From assembly GCA_020249775.1 (NCBI GenBank), contig JADCFA010000030.1:1-64000 (forward strand): a DNA stretch of 64,000 bases. The letters are read 5' to 3'. Every line of letters begins with the position of its first letter. The first letter of the stretch is position 1. Below the pieces are notes generated by a model. It was not told the origin of the DNA. It did not search any database and was given only the letters and a program-made list of their open reading frames with translations. Origin of the DNA: Roseomonas sp. (GTDB taxonomy: Bacteria; Pseudomonadota; Alphaproteobacteria; Acetobacterales; Acetobacteraceae). Positions 1 to 8,544 of the stretch are shown here, in pieces. The position numbers were made by a program, and so were the translations under genes.

Positions 1-85
1 AGGGGTATTCCCCCTCGTGATCCAGCACCATCCGCACCGCTCGGGCTCGGACCTCAGGGGAGAATTTGTTCGTCGTCTTGCTCAT
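1..85 (-). CDS. IS3-family transposase OrfA, N-terminal fragment (cut by window edge)
   Basis: An ATG at 83-85 on the minus strand opens a frame starting [20 protein letters not shown] and stays open to position 1. This is the start of the small HTH (transposase_8 type) OrfA protein of IS3 elements. OrfA binds the terminal repeats and is joined to the DDE catalytic OrfB by programmed frameshifting. Only 28 residues are visible, so whether the copy is intact is unknown. The assignment rests on direct recognition of the conserved N-terminus plus the adjacent terminal repeat. Confidence 0.8.
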   Translation of the reverse strand, partial: MSKTTNKFSPEVRARAVRMVLDHEGEYP

Positions 86-139
86 AACGGCTCCATCCTA
101 TTTGGAAGTTGGAGCCTCCGGCAAACCCGGGGCGGTTCA
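1..139 (-). mobile_element. IS3-family insertion sequence, one end only
   Basis: The minus strand at 1-85 encodes the first 28 residues of a typical IS3-family OrfA. Outside it, reading inward from position 139, the sequence begins TGAACCGCCCCGGGTTTGCC, which matches the style of terminal inverted repeat found in this IS group. The element therefore ends at about 139 and continues leftwards out of the window. The target-site duplication cannot be tested because the other end is missing. Confidence 0.8.
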
Positions 140-172
140 AGAGCAATTTGCGGACCAGCCGCAAAAGTTGCC

Positions 173-742
173 ATGTCTGAGACACCTATCTGGCTCTCCG
201 CTTGGTTCCCTGTGTGGCTGCAAGACGTGCTGCGAGCCTTAGCCCCCGTAGTGGCTCTCGGTTTGTCGACCTGGGCTATTTGGTCGCCAATGCAAGCAAG
301 AAATCGGGAGGCCAAGCAGCGCGCAAAGGCGATTGCCGTATCAATCTACCCTGATGTTCTTCTTATCAAGGCGGCGTTGCGCAAAGCAGAGATTATTCTA
401 TCACGAGCGCCGTTCTCGGGGACGACAGATGAGCACCCCACCTCGAAAGGCCACTCTTTTGTCGCAAAAAATTTGAGGGAAGCGGCGATACCTGTACCCA
501 CGATGGTCGACAGGCTTGCGGAAGACATGTGGCGCCTGGGCGATAAGGGAGGCGGATCGGCGGCGCAAATGGTGTCGTTGCTTTATCAGTGGAACCAACT
601 CGTGGAAAAAGCGGCTAAGCACATCGAGGAGGAGGGCATTGCTGACGTATCCGGATTGCTCATGGCGATTTCCGGAAATCTTAAGGCCTTGAAGGCGGCC
701 ACCGAAGCGACCGACCAGGCGATCGCGGATCTGCACCCATGA
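173..742 (+). CDS. hypothetical protein with one N-terminal membrane segment
   Basis: This frame encodes 189 residues from the ATG at 173. It stays open upstream to 17, but that part lies inside the IS3 end, so 173 is the sensible start. Residues about 15-35 form one hydrophobic segment (ALAPVVALGLSTWAIW). The rest is soluble and alpha-helical looking, rich in Ala, Glu and Lys. No catalytic motif is recognised. The IS inserted about 30 bp upstream may have separated the gene from its promoter. It could be an anchored accessory protein of a mobile region; the function is unknown. Confidence 0.5.
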   Translation: MSETPIWLSAWFPVWLQDVLRALAPVVALGLSTWAIWSPMQARNREAKQRAKAIAVSIYPDVLLIKAALRKAEIILSRAPFSGTTDEHPTSKGHSFVAKNLREAAIPVPTMVDRLAEDMWRLGDKGGGSAAQMVSLLYQWNQLVEKAAKHIEEEGIADVSGLLMAISGNLKALKAATEATDQAIADLHP

Positions 743-1436
743 CGCCCCATCACGCATTGAGCGCCTTCGATCAAGTCGGGAGTGCAGCAACGATCTGGAT
801 GAGAGAAAGCCTTTGGAGGCAGACTCTAACGACTGTCGTTACTGCGCTTGGCAATGGCCGCGATAAGCTTCCGAATAACTCGGAAACTAACTTTTTTGAG
901 AAGGGTCGCCAATTTTTTAGAAAAATGGCAGCGCTGCGCCTACGTTTCGAAAATCCAGTACGGATCTCAGGCAAGTGAAATGCGAACCATGCCACATTTC
1001 TGCCACTCAAAATTCTATCAATTTCAATAGCTTACGAAATCCGTACTAAATCGGCCAAGTCAACAGCTTTGGAGAGAATTGGCCCTCGGAGAGCGATTTT
1101 GGGGCTTTTCCCGCCCTGGCCGGTCAACAGGTCCGCCCGGAAAACCCCAGGAATCCTGCCAAACAGCGGGCAGTTCGGGGCGGGCGGAGAGAGGGGTTCA
1201 CTTTGAAACTGGCGGAGGAAGTGCGACTGGTTACAAACGGTCCCTCGCAGATTTTCGCGCGGCTTCGATGGCGTCCCCAGGTAATGCGCGAGCCCGAGCG
1301 AGAAGCGGCGTAGCGATGCGAACCACATTGAAACTGGCAAAAGCGGTGATCGAAGATCCGAACCGCCGCAGCCGCAGTGTCGGGTTGCCGTCGGTCGATC
1401 AATCGCGGCTCGGCCGGACAAAAGCCGACCGCGACC
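743..1436. other. about 0.7 kb without a convincing gene
   Basis: Open frames here are short, overlap in several frames and lack ribosome binding sites, so none is annotated. The left half (860-1040) is AT-richer than its surroundings. The right half holds two copies of TTGAAACTGGC, near 1203 and 1329, about 126 bp apart in the same orientation. These may be remnants of an old mobile element end, but no transposase is present. Confidence 0.5.
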
Positions 1437-2318
1437 TTACAGACAGAAGCTGGCTTCCCCATTCTCCTCGACGTCGTACCCTCCCAGCCGCTTTGCGCGC
1501 GCCACGAAGTCGGGCTGGCGGGCGAAGCGCATCAGGCGCTGTAGGTGCGCCCCGAAATAGTGGCGCCGCTCCATCACTAGGTCGAAGCGCTCGCGGAACA
1601 GCGGGACAAAGCAGAGCCCGCGCGCGGCGGCCTCGGCGCCGATGCCGAACCCTGCATCGGCGCGTCCTTCCTGCACCGCGGCGGCAACCTCGTCCTCGGC
1701 CAGCGCTGGCTCGGGCAGGAACCGCACGGCATCGAGCCGGATGCCCGCTTCGCCCAGAAGATGCACCAGCAGCACGTGGCTGCCAGCGCGTGGCTGCCGG
1801 CCGACCACGCTGATGCCCGGCCGCGCCAGGTCCGGGATGGCCTGGATGCTGCGCGGATTGCCGGCAGGCAGGATGAGCCCCTGCGACCGCCACGCCCAGA
1901 CAATGCCGACCATGGGCCGGCGCGCCAGGGTGTCGCGCGCCGCGGGCTCGTTGAAGGCGCCGGTGTCTGGGTCGCGCAGATGCATGGCGGCCGCCATCGC
2001 CTCGCCCGTGACGAGCGCCGAGAGACCGTCGAGACTGCCGCCGGCGCGCAGCGCGAGGCCGCAGCCGGATTGGCGCACGGCCCAATCGAGCAGCGGGTCG
2101 TGACTGCCGGCCAGGATCGGCGGGGGATCGAGCCGCGGCTCGGCTTCCTGCCCGTCAGCCTGGGTGGTCAGCCAGCGTTCCAGCTGTCTCCGCGGAAACA
2201 GCCACTTGCCGCCAAGCTGGGCGGCCGGCACGCGGTGCGAGCGTGCCAGTTCGTAAAGCGAGCGCTCGGACAGGCGTAGAAACTCGGCCGCCTCGCGCAG
2301 GGTCAGGATATCGGGCAT
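1437..2318 (-). CDS. HTH regulator with PBP-like ligand domain, probable molybdate/tungstate sensor
   Basis: The 293-residue protein starts at the ATG at 2318. Residues 1-55 form an excisionase/MerR-type helix-turn-helix (LTLREAAEFLRLSERSLYEL, then KWLFPRRQLERWL). The remaining part (from about residue 70) is a periplasmic-binding-protein-like domain with two-lobe features such as GSHVLLVHLL and DAGFGIGAEAAARGL. The same kind of domain is fused to MoeA at the far end of the divergent operon, which argues that both bind the same oxyanion or cofactor. TunR/ModE-like regulators of this architecture control tungstate and molybdate uptake. An upstream extension to 2405 is open but lies over the divergent promoter. 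The ligand identity is inferred. Confidence 0.8.
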   Translation of the reverse strand: MPDILTLREAAEFLRLSERSLYELARSHRVPAAQLGGKWLFPRRQLERWLTTQADGQEAEPRLDPPPILAGSHDPLLDWAVRQSGCGLALRAGGSLDGLSALVTGEAMAAAMHLRDPDTGAFNEPAARDTLARRPMVGIVWAWRSQGLILPAGNPRSIQAIPDLARPGISVVGRQPRAGSHVLLVHLLGEAGIRLDAVRFLPEPALAEDEVAAAVQEGRADAGFGIGAEAAARGLCFVPLFRERFDLVMERRHYFGAHLQRLMRFARQPDFVARAKRLGGYDVEENGEASFCL

Positions 2319-2419
2319 TTGATGGCAGAAAACGGCATATGCTGCGCTTCCGTCAAGCCCCAGGCCAGTTGACCAAACAGCTTTCCGAACGCAGTTTGCG
2401 GACAAGCTGGGAACTTGCC
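2319..2419. promoter_or_regulatory. divergent promoter region between regulator and Mo/W operon
   Basis: About 100 bp separate the regulator start (2318) from the tupB start (2420). A short symmetric GCATATGC core lies at about 2335-2342. It is a plausible half of an operator for the divergently encoded regulator, though the symmetry is too short to be decisive. No Rho-independent terminator or riboswitch-like fold is obvious. Confidence 0.4.
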
Positions 2420-3124
2420 GTGAACGACCTCGGAGCCGCCGCCGCGACTGCGCTGAACCTTGTGCTCACTGCCGACGAGGCGGTGGCGCAGATCGTGCTG
2501 CTGTCGCTACGGGTCAGCTTCTCCGCCCTGCTGATCGCGGCCCTTGTCGGGCTGCCGCTCGGCGCACTACTGGCGGTCGCCCGCTTCCCGGGGCGGAGTG
2601 CCATCCTGACGGTGCTCAACGCACTGATGGGCTTGCCGCCCGTTGTGGCGGGGCTGGTCATCTACCTGCTGCTGTCGCGCTCGGGCCCGCTTGGGCATCT
2701 CGGCCTGCTCTTCACGCCGGGTGCGATGATCATCGCCCAGGCGGTCCTGATCGCGCCGATCCTCGCCGCCCTGTCACGCCAAGTGCTCGAAGGGCTGTGG
2801 GAGGAATACGCGGAACAGCTCCGTTCCTTCGGGGCCGGCCCCGCGCGCGCCGTGCCGACGCTGCTCTGGGACGGGCGCTTTGCGCTGCTGACCGTGCTTC
2901 TGGCGGGCTTTGGCCGGGCCAGTGCCGAGGTCGGCGCGGTGATGATCGTGGGCGGCAATATCGAGGGCTTCACCCGTGTCATGACCACCGCGATCGCACT
3001 GGAAACGAGCGCGGGCAACCTGCCGCTGGCGCTAGCCCTCGGCATGGTGCTGATGTCGATCGTGCTGGTCGTGAACGCGCTCGCGCAGGCCTCGCGCGAC
3101 TTCGCCACCCGGGCGGGCGCGTGA
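2420..3124 (+). CDS. tupB: tungstate ABC transporter permease
   Basis: From the GTG at 2420 the product is 234 residues, the usual length for TupB/WtpB-type permeases. It has about five hydrophobic segments and the conserved cytoplasmic EAA-type loop around YAEQLRSFGAGPARAVPTLL. The end is typical of TupB (GGNIEGFTRVMTTAIALETS). An alternative ATG at 2339 would add a poorly conserved N-terminus. It forms the membrane channel with the ATPase encoded next, which overlaps it by one base (ATGA-type junction). Specificity for tungstate rather than molybdate comes from the neighbouring TupA. Confidence 0.88.
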   Translation: MNDLGAAAATALNLVLTADEAVAQIVLLSLRVSFSALLIAALVGLPLGALLAVARFPGRSAILTVLNALMGLPPVVAGLVIYLLLSRSGPLGHLGLLFTPGAMIIAQAVLIAPILAALSRQVLEGLWEEYAEQLRSFGAGPARAVPTLLWDGRFALLTVLLAGFGRASAEVGAVMIVGGNIEGFTRVMTTAIALETSAGNLPLALALGMVLMSIVLVVNALAQASRDFATRAGA

Positions 3125-3837
3125 TGCGCGCACCCGACACTATCCTGCCGCTGCGTGCCGAAGGCTTGGGTTTCTCCGCCGGCGTGATCGCCATCCTGTC
3201 CGATGTCTCGCTTACCCTCGAGGCCGGATCGCCCAGCATCATCGTCGGTCCGAACGGTGCGGGGAAATCCGTGCTGCTGCGGCTGCTGCACGGGCTGCTG
3301 GCGCCAAGCACCGGGCGCGTGCTTTGGGCGGGCGATGCCGCACGCCGCCAGGCGATGGTGTTCCAGCGGCCAGTGCTGCTGCGACGCAGCGTGCTGGCCA
3401 ATGCCGTCTATCCGCTCAAGCTGGCCGGCGTCGCGGCCGCGGAGCGCGAGCCCCGCGCCCGCGCTGCCTTGGAGATGGTGGGCCTCGCGGCACTTGCCGA
3501 CCGCCCGGCGCGCCGGCTGTCAGGCGGAGAACAGCAACGCCTGGCGCTGGCCCGCGCCGCCGCCCTGTCGCCCGAGGTGCTGTTCCTCGACGAGCCCTGC
3601 GCGAGCCTCGATCCCACGGCGACCCGCGCGGTCGAGGAGATCGTGGGCACGCTCGCCGCGCGTGGCACCAAGATCGTGATGACCACGCACGACCTCGGTC
3701 AGGCCCGTCGCCTGGCGGGCGAGGTGCTGTTCCTCAACCGCGGCCGCCTGCGCGAGCAGACACCGGCCGCCGCCTTCTTCAACCAGCCTGCCACCCCAGA
3801 AGCCGCGGCCTTCCTGCGCGGCGAACTGGTGTGGTGA
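3124..3837 (+). CDS. tupC: tungstate ABC transporter ATP-binding protein
   Basis: This 237-residue ABC ATPase has a Walker A (GPNGAGKS, about residues 42-49), a signature LSGGEQQR, a Walker B VLFLDEPCASLD and an H-loop MTTHD. It lacks the C-terminal TOBE domain found in ModC, which fits the short TupC type. The start ATG at 3124 overlaps the tupB stop, so translation is likely coupled. It powers uptake through TupB and possibly also serves the orphan ModA-like binding protein encoded two genes on. Confidence 0.9.
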   Translation: MRAPDTILPLRAEGLGFSAGVIAILSDVSLTLEAGSPSIIVGPNGAGKSVLLRLLHGLLAPSTGRVLWAGDAARRQAMVFQRPVLLRRSVLANAVYPLKLAGVAAAEREPRARAALEMVGLAALADRPARRLSGGEQQRLALARAAALSPEVLFLDEPCASLDPTATRAVEEIVGTLAARGTKIVMTTHDLGQARRLAGEVLFLNRGRLREQTPAAAFFNQPATPEAAAFLRGELVW

Positions 3838-3860
3838 AGGGCCCATCCGGGAGACCCGCC

Positions 3861-4694
3861 ATGTTCCGCCGCCTTTTCCTCGCTGCCGCTGCCGCGGCAC
3901 TTCTCCTGCCAGGCGCTACATCCGCGCAGGAGCGCTTCATCACCGTCGCCAGCACCACCAGCACCGAGCAATCCGGCCTGTTCCGCCATATCCTGCCGAT
4001 CTTCACGGGCGAGACGGGCATCACGGTGCGCGTCGTGGCGCTCGGCACCGGCCAGGCGCTCGATGTCGGCCGCCGCGGCGATGCCGATGTGGTGTTCGTG
4101 CATGACCGCGTCGCCGAGGAGCGCTTCGTGGCCGAGGGATTTGGCGGCCCGCGCCGGCACGTGATGTTCAACGACTTCGTGGTCGTCGGCCCCGCCGCCG
4201 ATCCGGCGCGGGTCAACGGGCTACGCGACACCAACGATGCGCTGCGCCGTATTGCCGAAGCCCGCGCGCCTTTCGTCAGCCGTGGCGACCGGTCCGGCAC
4301 GCATGCGGCCGAGTTGCGCCTCTGGCAACTCGCCGGCGTCGATCCGGCGACGGGCCGCGGCCAGTGGTACCGCGAGGTCGGCCAGGGCATGGGCCCGGCG
4401 CTGAACACCGCCGCCGCGCAGAACGCCTATATCCTGACCGACCGCGGCACCTGGCTCAGCTTCCGCAACCGACAGGATCTGCGGATCGTGGTCGAGGGCG
4501 ATGCGCGGCTGTTCAACCAGTATGGCGTCATGCTGGTGAACCCGCAGCGCCACCCGCATGTGAAGGTTGCCGACGGCCAGCGCTTCATCGACTGGATTCT
4601 ATCGCCTGCCGGGCAGCGCGCCATCGCCTCCTACCAGATCAATGGCGAGCAGCTGTTCTTCCCGAACGCGACACAGCCGGAGCCGACCTCGTGA
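3861..4694 (+). CDS. tupA: tungstate-binding periplasmic protein
   Basis: The 277-residue product begins with a clear Sec signal peptide (MFRRLFLAAAAAALLLPGAT, cleavage near SAQ-E). Residues 32-40 (TTSTEQSGL) and the later SRGDRSGTH are the characteristic oxyanion-binding motifs of TupA-type tungstate receptors, which distinguish them from ModA. It delivers WO4 (or MoO4) to TupBC. The gene follows tupC by 23 bp, and its stop overlaps the next start (GTGA). Confidence 0.92.
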   Translation: MFRRLFLAAAAAALLLPGATSAQERFITVASTTSTEQSGLFRHILPIFTGETGITVRVVALGTGQALDVGRRGDADVVFVHDRVAEERFVAEGFGGPRRHVMFNDFVVVGPAADPARVNGLRDTNDALRRIAEARAPFVSRGDRSGTHAAELRLWQLAGVDPATGRGQWYREVGQGMGPALNTAAAQNAYILTDRGTWLSFRNRQDLRIVVEGDARLFNQYGVMLVNPQRHPHVKVADGQRFIDWILSPAGQRAIASYQINGEQLFFPNATQPEPTS

Positions 4695-5485
4695 GGCTCG
4701 CGGCTCTTCTCGCGGCCCTGATCTTCGCCATGCCGGCCGCCGCCGAGCCGGTGCGTCTCGCCGCCGCCGGCTCGCTGAGGGCGGCGCTCGCCGAGGTGGC
4801 ACAGGCCTTCGAACGTGCACCAGGCGGCGGCGCGGTCACGCAAACCTACGCGCCCTCCGGATTGCTGCGACAGCGAATCGCCGGCGGTGAGCCCTTCGAG
4901 GTGTTCGCCTCCGCCAACATGGAGCATCCGGAAGCGGTGGGCCGCGAGCGCAACCGCCCGACCGCGCTCTTCGCGCGCAACGCGCTGTGCGCCATCGCGC
5001 GGCCGGGGCTCGACGTGACGCCGGCTACGCTGCTGGAGCGCATGCTCGATCCCGCGCTGCGGCTCGGCACCTCGACGCCGCGCGCCGATCCTGCCGGCGA
5101 CTACGCCTTCGCGCTGTTCGGGAGGGCGGAAGCTGTTCGTCCTGGCGCGCGCGCGGCGCTGGAAGCCAAGGCGCTGCTGCTGACCGGCGGGCCCGATAGC
5201 CCGCGCCAACCGCAAGGGCGCGACCTCTATGCCTGGCAGTTCGAGCGCAACGCGGCAGACCTGTTCCTGACCTACTGCACCAACGCCGTACTGGCGCGCG
5301 CCGCCGATGCGTCGCTGCGACAGGTCGCGGTGCCGGAGGCGCTGTCGGTCGGCGCGGATTACGGGCTGATCCTGCTTTCGGACAGGCCGGAGGCCGTGCG
5401 CTTCGCGATGTTCCTCCTATCTCCTGCAGGACAGGCCATCCTGGATCGCTACGGCTTCGTCGCACCCGGCCTTCCAGCCCGCTGA
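4691..5485 (+). CDS. modA: ModA-type molybdate-binding periplasmic protein, no cognate permease nearby
   Basis: From the GTG at 4691 (overlapping the tupA stop) the product is 264 residues, with a signal peptide ending around AMPAAAEP. The mature N-terminus RLAAAGSLRAALAEVAQAFE and SGLLRQRIAGGEPFEVFASA match the ModA fold and its anion-binding loops. No modB or modC is found anywhere in the operon. The protein may hand molybdate to TupBC, or act as a scavenger or sensor. Assignment to the ModA family is firm; the transporter partner is inference. Confidence 0.82.
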   Translation: MRLAALLAALIFAMPAAAEPVRLAAAGSLRAALAEVAQAFERAPGGGAVTQTYAPSGLLRQRIAGGEPFEVFASANMEHPEAVGRERNRPTALFARNALCAIARPGLDVTPATLLERMLDPALRLGTSTPRADPAGDYAFALFGRAEAVRPGARAALEAKALLLTGGPDSPRQPQGRDLYAWQFERNAADLFLTYCTNAVLARAADASLRQVAVPEALSVGADYGLILLSDRPEAVRFAMFLLSPAGQAILDRYGFVAPGLPAR

Positions 5486-5503
5486 CCCGTGAAAGGCATT
5501 GCC

Positions 5504-5719
5504 ATGCTCAAGCTCTCCGCCCGCAACCAGTTCCCCGGCACCATCACCGGTATCCGCAAGGGCGTCACCACGACGCATGTCACGATCGAAGTGGCACCTG
5601 GCGTCATTGTCACCGCCGCCATCACCAATGAATCCGCCGAGGAACTGGGCCTTGCGGTCGGCGGCGAGGCTGTAGCGGTGATCAAGGCCTCCGATGTGAT
5701 GGTCGGCACCAAGGGATGA
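5504..5719 (+). CDS. mop: molbindin (Mop), molybdate-storage/buffer protein
   Basis: The 71-residue single TOBE/Mop domain starts LKLSARNQFPGTITGIRKGV, the hallmark of cytoplasmic molbindins, which assemble as hexamers and hold several molybdate ions. The ATG at 5504 is preceded by GAAAGG at a good distance. A GTG at 5489 would add five residues. The stop overlaps the next gene (ATGA). It would buffer the oxyanion imported by the transporters before its insertion by the MoeA proteins downstream. Confidence 0.93.
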   Translation: MLKLSARNQFPGTITGIRKGVTTTHVTIEVAPGVIVTAAITNESAEELGLAVGGEAVAVIKASDVMVGTKG

Positions 5720-6747
5720 TCCCGCGCCGCGCCCTGCTGGCCGCGCCGGCGCTGTTCGCTACGCCCGCGCGGGCGGAGCGGCAGGTCGCTGACGCGACGG
5801 GCCGGCGGATCGCGGTGCCGGACAGCGTCACGCGGGTCTTTCCGGCAGGCCCACCCGCGGCGATCCTGCTCTACACGCTGGCGCCGGAGTTGCTCGCCGG
5901 CTGGCCCGCCCGGCCGCCGCGCCCGGCCGAAGCCGCCTTCATGCTACCCGAGGCCGCCGCCCTGCCCGAGATCGGCCGCCTGACGGGCCGCGACAACACC
6001 GCGAATATCGAGGCTGTGCTGCGGCAACGGCCCGACCTCGTGCTCGACTACGGCTCGGTGCGGCCGGTCTTCGTCTCGCTCGCCGAACGCGTGCAGGCGC
6101 AGACCGGGCTGCCCACCCTGCTGCTTGACGGCGCGCTGCCGAAGATCCCCGAGACCTATCGCCTGCTCGGCGACATCCTCGACCGCCGCGACGCCGCCGA
6201 AGCGCGGGCGGCCGCCGCAGAGCGCATCCTGGGCGAGGCCGTCGCGGCCGCGGAGGCGCTGCGCGCACGCGGCAGGCCACGCGTGCTCTATGTGCGCGGC
6301 CCGCGCGGGCTTGAGACCGGCGTCGCCGGCTCGATCAACACCGAGATCATCGAATTCGCGGGCGCGGAGAATGTCGCCGCCTCGGCGCTTGGCGCCGGCA
6401 GCCTGGTGCAATTCTCGATGGAGCAGGTCTTCGCCTGGAACCCCGACTGGATCATCGCCATCCATCCCGACTTCATGACGACCGCGAAGACCGACCGGCT
6501 CTGGTCCGCGGTGCCGGCGGTGCGCGCGGGGCGCGTGGCGCTGGCGCCGGGCCTGCCCTTCGGCTGGGTAGATTTCCCGCCTGCCGTGAATCGCCTGCTC
6601 GGGCTGATGTGGCTGCCGGTGCTGTTCGGGCTGCGGCCACGCGCTGGGCTTGCGGAGGCGGTCGCTGACTTCCACGCTCTGTTCTATCACCGCCGCCCGG
6701 AGCCCGCGCAGATCGAGGCGCTGCTGCGCCCCGCCTTGCCGGCGTGA
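5716..6747 (+). CDS. class III (FepB/BtuF/MolA-like) substrate-binding protein
   Basis: This 343-residue protein has a Tat- or Sec-like leader (MIPRRALLAAPALFATPARA). The rest is a TroA/FepB-fold binding protein, with motifs such as RVFPAGPPAAILLYTLAP, IEAVLRQRPDLVLDYG and the long central helix. The family usually binds siderophores or B12. However, MolA of Haemophilus belongs to it and binds molybdate, and the operon context strongly favours molybdate or tungstate here. A metal chelate (molybdophore-like) is an alternative substrate. Confidence 0.8.
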   Translation: MIPRRALLAAPALFATPARAERQVADATGRRIAVPDSVTRVFPAGPPAAILLYTLAPELLAGWPARPPRPAEAAFMLPEAAALPEIGRLTGRDNTANIEAVLRQRPDLVLDYGSVRPVFVSLAERVQAQTGLPTLLLDGALPKIPETYRLLGDILDRRDAAEARAAAAERILGEAVAAAEALRARGRPRVLYVRGPRGLETGVAGSINTEIIEFAGAENVAASALGAGSLVQFSMEQVFAWNPDWIIAIHPDFMTTAKTDRLWSAVPAVRAGRVALAPGLPFGWVDFPPAVNRLLGLMWLPVLFGLRPRAGLAEAVADFHALFYHRRPEPAQIEALLRPALPA

Positions 6748-6757
6748 GGCGCCCAGC

Positions 6758-7753
6758 ATGAAGCGTGGGGCGCTGGCCTGGGGCGTCGGCGTCGCGGCCC
6801 TCGTCGTCGCGGTGCTGGGGGCGCTGGCGGTCGGTCGTTTCCCGATCGAGCCAGCGCAGCTCTGGGCAATCCTGACCGGCACCGAGACCGGCACGGCCTC
6901 GATTGTATTCTGGAACATCCGCGCGCCGCGGGTGGGCGCGGCCATCCTGGTCGGCGCGTCCCTTGCAGCCGCCGGCGCGGCCTTTCAGGGCATGTTCCGC
7001 AACCCGCTCGCCTCGCCCGACCTGCTCGGCGTTTCGGCCGGCGCCTCGCTCGGCGCGGTGCTCGGCATCTTTCTCGGCCTGCCGGTTGCAGCGGTGCAGG
7101 GGCTCGCTTTCGCCGGCGGCATTGCGGCGGTGGCTGCTGTCGCAGCGCTGTCGAGCGCCGTTCGGGGTCAAGGCGACCCGGTGCTGGTGCTGATCCTGGC
7201 GGGCATCGCACTGGGCGCGCTGATGGGGGCGGCGATCAGCCTCCTGAAGATCCTCGCCGACCCGTACAACCAGCTCCCGGCGATCACCTTCTGGCTGCTC
7301 GGGACGCTCTCGGCGGCGACGCGGGAGGACATCCTCGCCGCCGCACCCGCGGCGCTGCTCGGCTTGGTCGTGCTGCTGCTGCTGCGCTGGCGGTTGAACC
7401 TCCTGACGCTGGGCGAGGACGAGGCGCGCGCACTCGGTGTGAACACCACGGCATTGCGGGCGTTCGCGGTCGCGGGCGCCACGCTCGCCACGGCCGCGGT
7501 CACGGCGCTCGCCGGTGCGGTCGGCTGGATCGGGCTGGTCGTGCCTCACATGGCGCGGATGCTGGGCGGGCCGGATCTGCGCCGGCTGATCCCGCTCTCT
7601 GCGCTGCTGGGCGCGGCGTTCCTGCTCGCCGTGGACACGCTTGCGCGCGTCGCGGGGCGCACCGAGCTGCCGCTCGGCATCCTGACCGCGGTGCTGGGCA
7701 CGCCGCTATTCCTCTGGCTGCTGGTGCGCGCAAGGCGAGGTGGTGCGGCATGA
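6758..7753 (+). CDS. FecCD-family ABC permease (MolB-like)
   Basis: The 331-residue polytopic protein has the FecCD/BtuC features: an N-terminal membrane helix, then RAPRVGAAILVGASLAAAGA, GMFRNPLASPDLLGVSAGAS and PHMARMLGGPDLRRLIPLSA. About ten transmembrane helices are expected. The ATG at 6758 lies 10 bp after the binding-protein stop. The C-terminus overlaps the ATPase start. With its neighbours it forms a type II importer, distinct in class from the TupABC type I importer in the same operon. Confidence 0.85.
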   Translation: MKRGALAWGVGVAALVVAVLGALAVGRFPIEPAQLWAILTGTETGTASIVFWNIRAPRVGAAILVGASLAAAGAAFQGMFRNPLASPDLLGVSAGASLGAVLGIFLGLPVAAVQGLAFAGGIAAVAAVAALSSAVRGQGDPVLVLILAGIALGALMGAAISLLKILADPYNQLPAITFWLLGTLSAATREDILAAAPAALLGLVVLLLLRWRLNLLTLGEDEARALGVNTTALRAFAVAGATLATAAVTALAGAVGWIGLVVPHMARMLGGPDLRRLIPLSALLGAAFLLAVDTLARVAGRTELPLGILTAVLGTPLFLWLLVRARRGGAA

Positions 7754-8544
7754 CCACGCTGCTCGCCGCGCAGGGCCTGTCTGTTGGCCACGGGCGACGC
7801 GTCGTCGCGGCCGGAATCTCCTTCGCGCTGGAGGCCGGCCAGGTGCTGTGCCTGCTGGGGCCGAATGGCGGCGGCAAGACGACGCTGCTGCGCACGCTGC
7901 TCAGCCTGATCCCGCCGCTGGCCGGCGAGGTCCTGCTCGAGGCGGCGCCGCTCGCCTCCCTGTCGCGCCGCGAGGTCGCGCATCGCCTCGCCTATGTGCC
8001 GCAGGCGGCACCTGGCGGCTTCGCCTATGCCGCGCGCGAGGTGGTGGCCATGGGCCGTGCGGCGCGCCTGCCTTTGCTCGCAGCCCCGGGCGCGCACGAT
8101 CACGCCTTGGCCGAGGCGGCGCTCGATCGGCTGGGCATCTCCCATCTGGCGGATCGGCCGGTGACGGAGCTCTCGGGCGGCGAGCGTCAGCTCGTGCTGA
8201 TCGCCCGCGCCCTGGTCCAGGATGCGCGCTGTCTGGTGCTCGACGAGCCGACGGCGAGCCTCGATTTCGGCAACCAGGCGCTGGTGCTGCGCGAGGTGCG
8301 CGCTCTCGCCGTGCGCGATGGCCTTGCCGTGCTGATGACGACGCATCACCCGGACCATGCGCTGCTGGTTGCCGATGCGGCCATGCTGCTGCATGGGGGC
8401 GCGATGATCGGACCTATGCCATCCGCGGAGCTCATCACGCCGGCCCGCCTTCGCGCAGCCTATGGCGTTGACGCCGTGGTGGGCGCGCTGCAGACGCCGC
8501 AGGGCGAGCGCCTCGTCTGCGCGCCGCTGGTCGGCCCGCCATGA
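7750..8544 (+). CDS. ABC transporter ATP-binding protein (MolC/FecE-like)
   Basis: This 264-residue ATPase carries a Walker A GPNGGGKTT (about residues 38-46), the signature LSGGERQL, a Walker B CLVLDEPTASLDFG and an H-loop TTHHPDHAL. It matches FecE/BtuD-type ATPases paired with FecCD permeases. The start ATG overlaps the permease stop, and its own stop overlaps the next gene, so it is embedded in the operon by translational coupling. Confidence 0.88.
   Translation: MTTLLAAQGLSVGHGRRVVAAGISFALEAGQVLCLLGPNGGGKTTLLRTLLSLIPPLAGEVLLEAAPLASLSRREVAHRLAYVPQAAPGGFAYAAREVVAMGRAARLPLLAAPGAHDHALAEAALDRLGISHLADRPVTELSGGERQLVLIARALVQDARCLVLDEPTASLDFGNQALVLREVRALAVRDGLAVLMTTHHPDHALLVADAAMLLHGGAMIGPMPSAELITPARLRAAYGVDAVVGALQTPQGERLVCAPLVGPP

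Noticed and set aside
17-172. Upstream extension of the hypothetical gene at 173-742
   Set aside because: This part lies inside the IS3 end, and its reverse strand encodes transposase; the ATG at 173 is the sensible start.
401-790. Minus-strand open frame over the 173-742 gene
   Set aside because: It is antisense to a better gene, with Arg-rich shadow composition and no ribosome site.
1079-1813. Long plus-strand frame overlapping the regulator
   Set aside because: It overlaps the regulator on the opposite strand, with Arg/Ala/Gly-rich composition typical of high-GC shadow frames.
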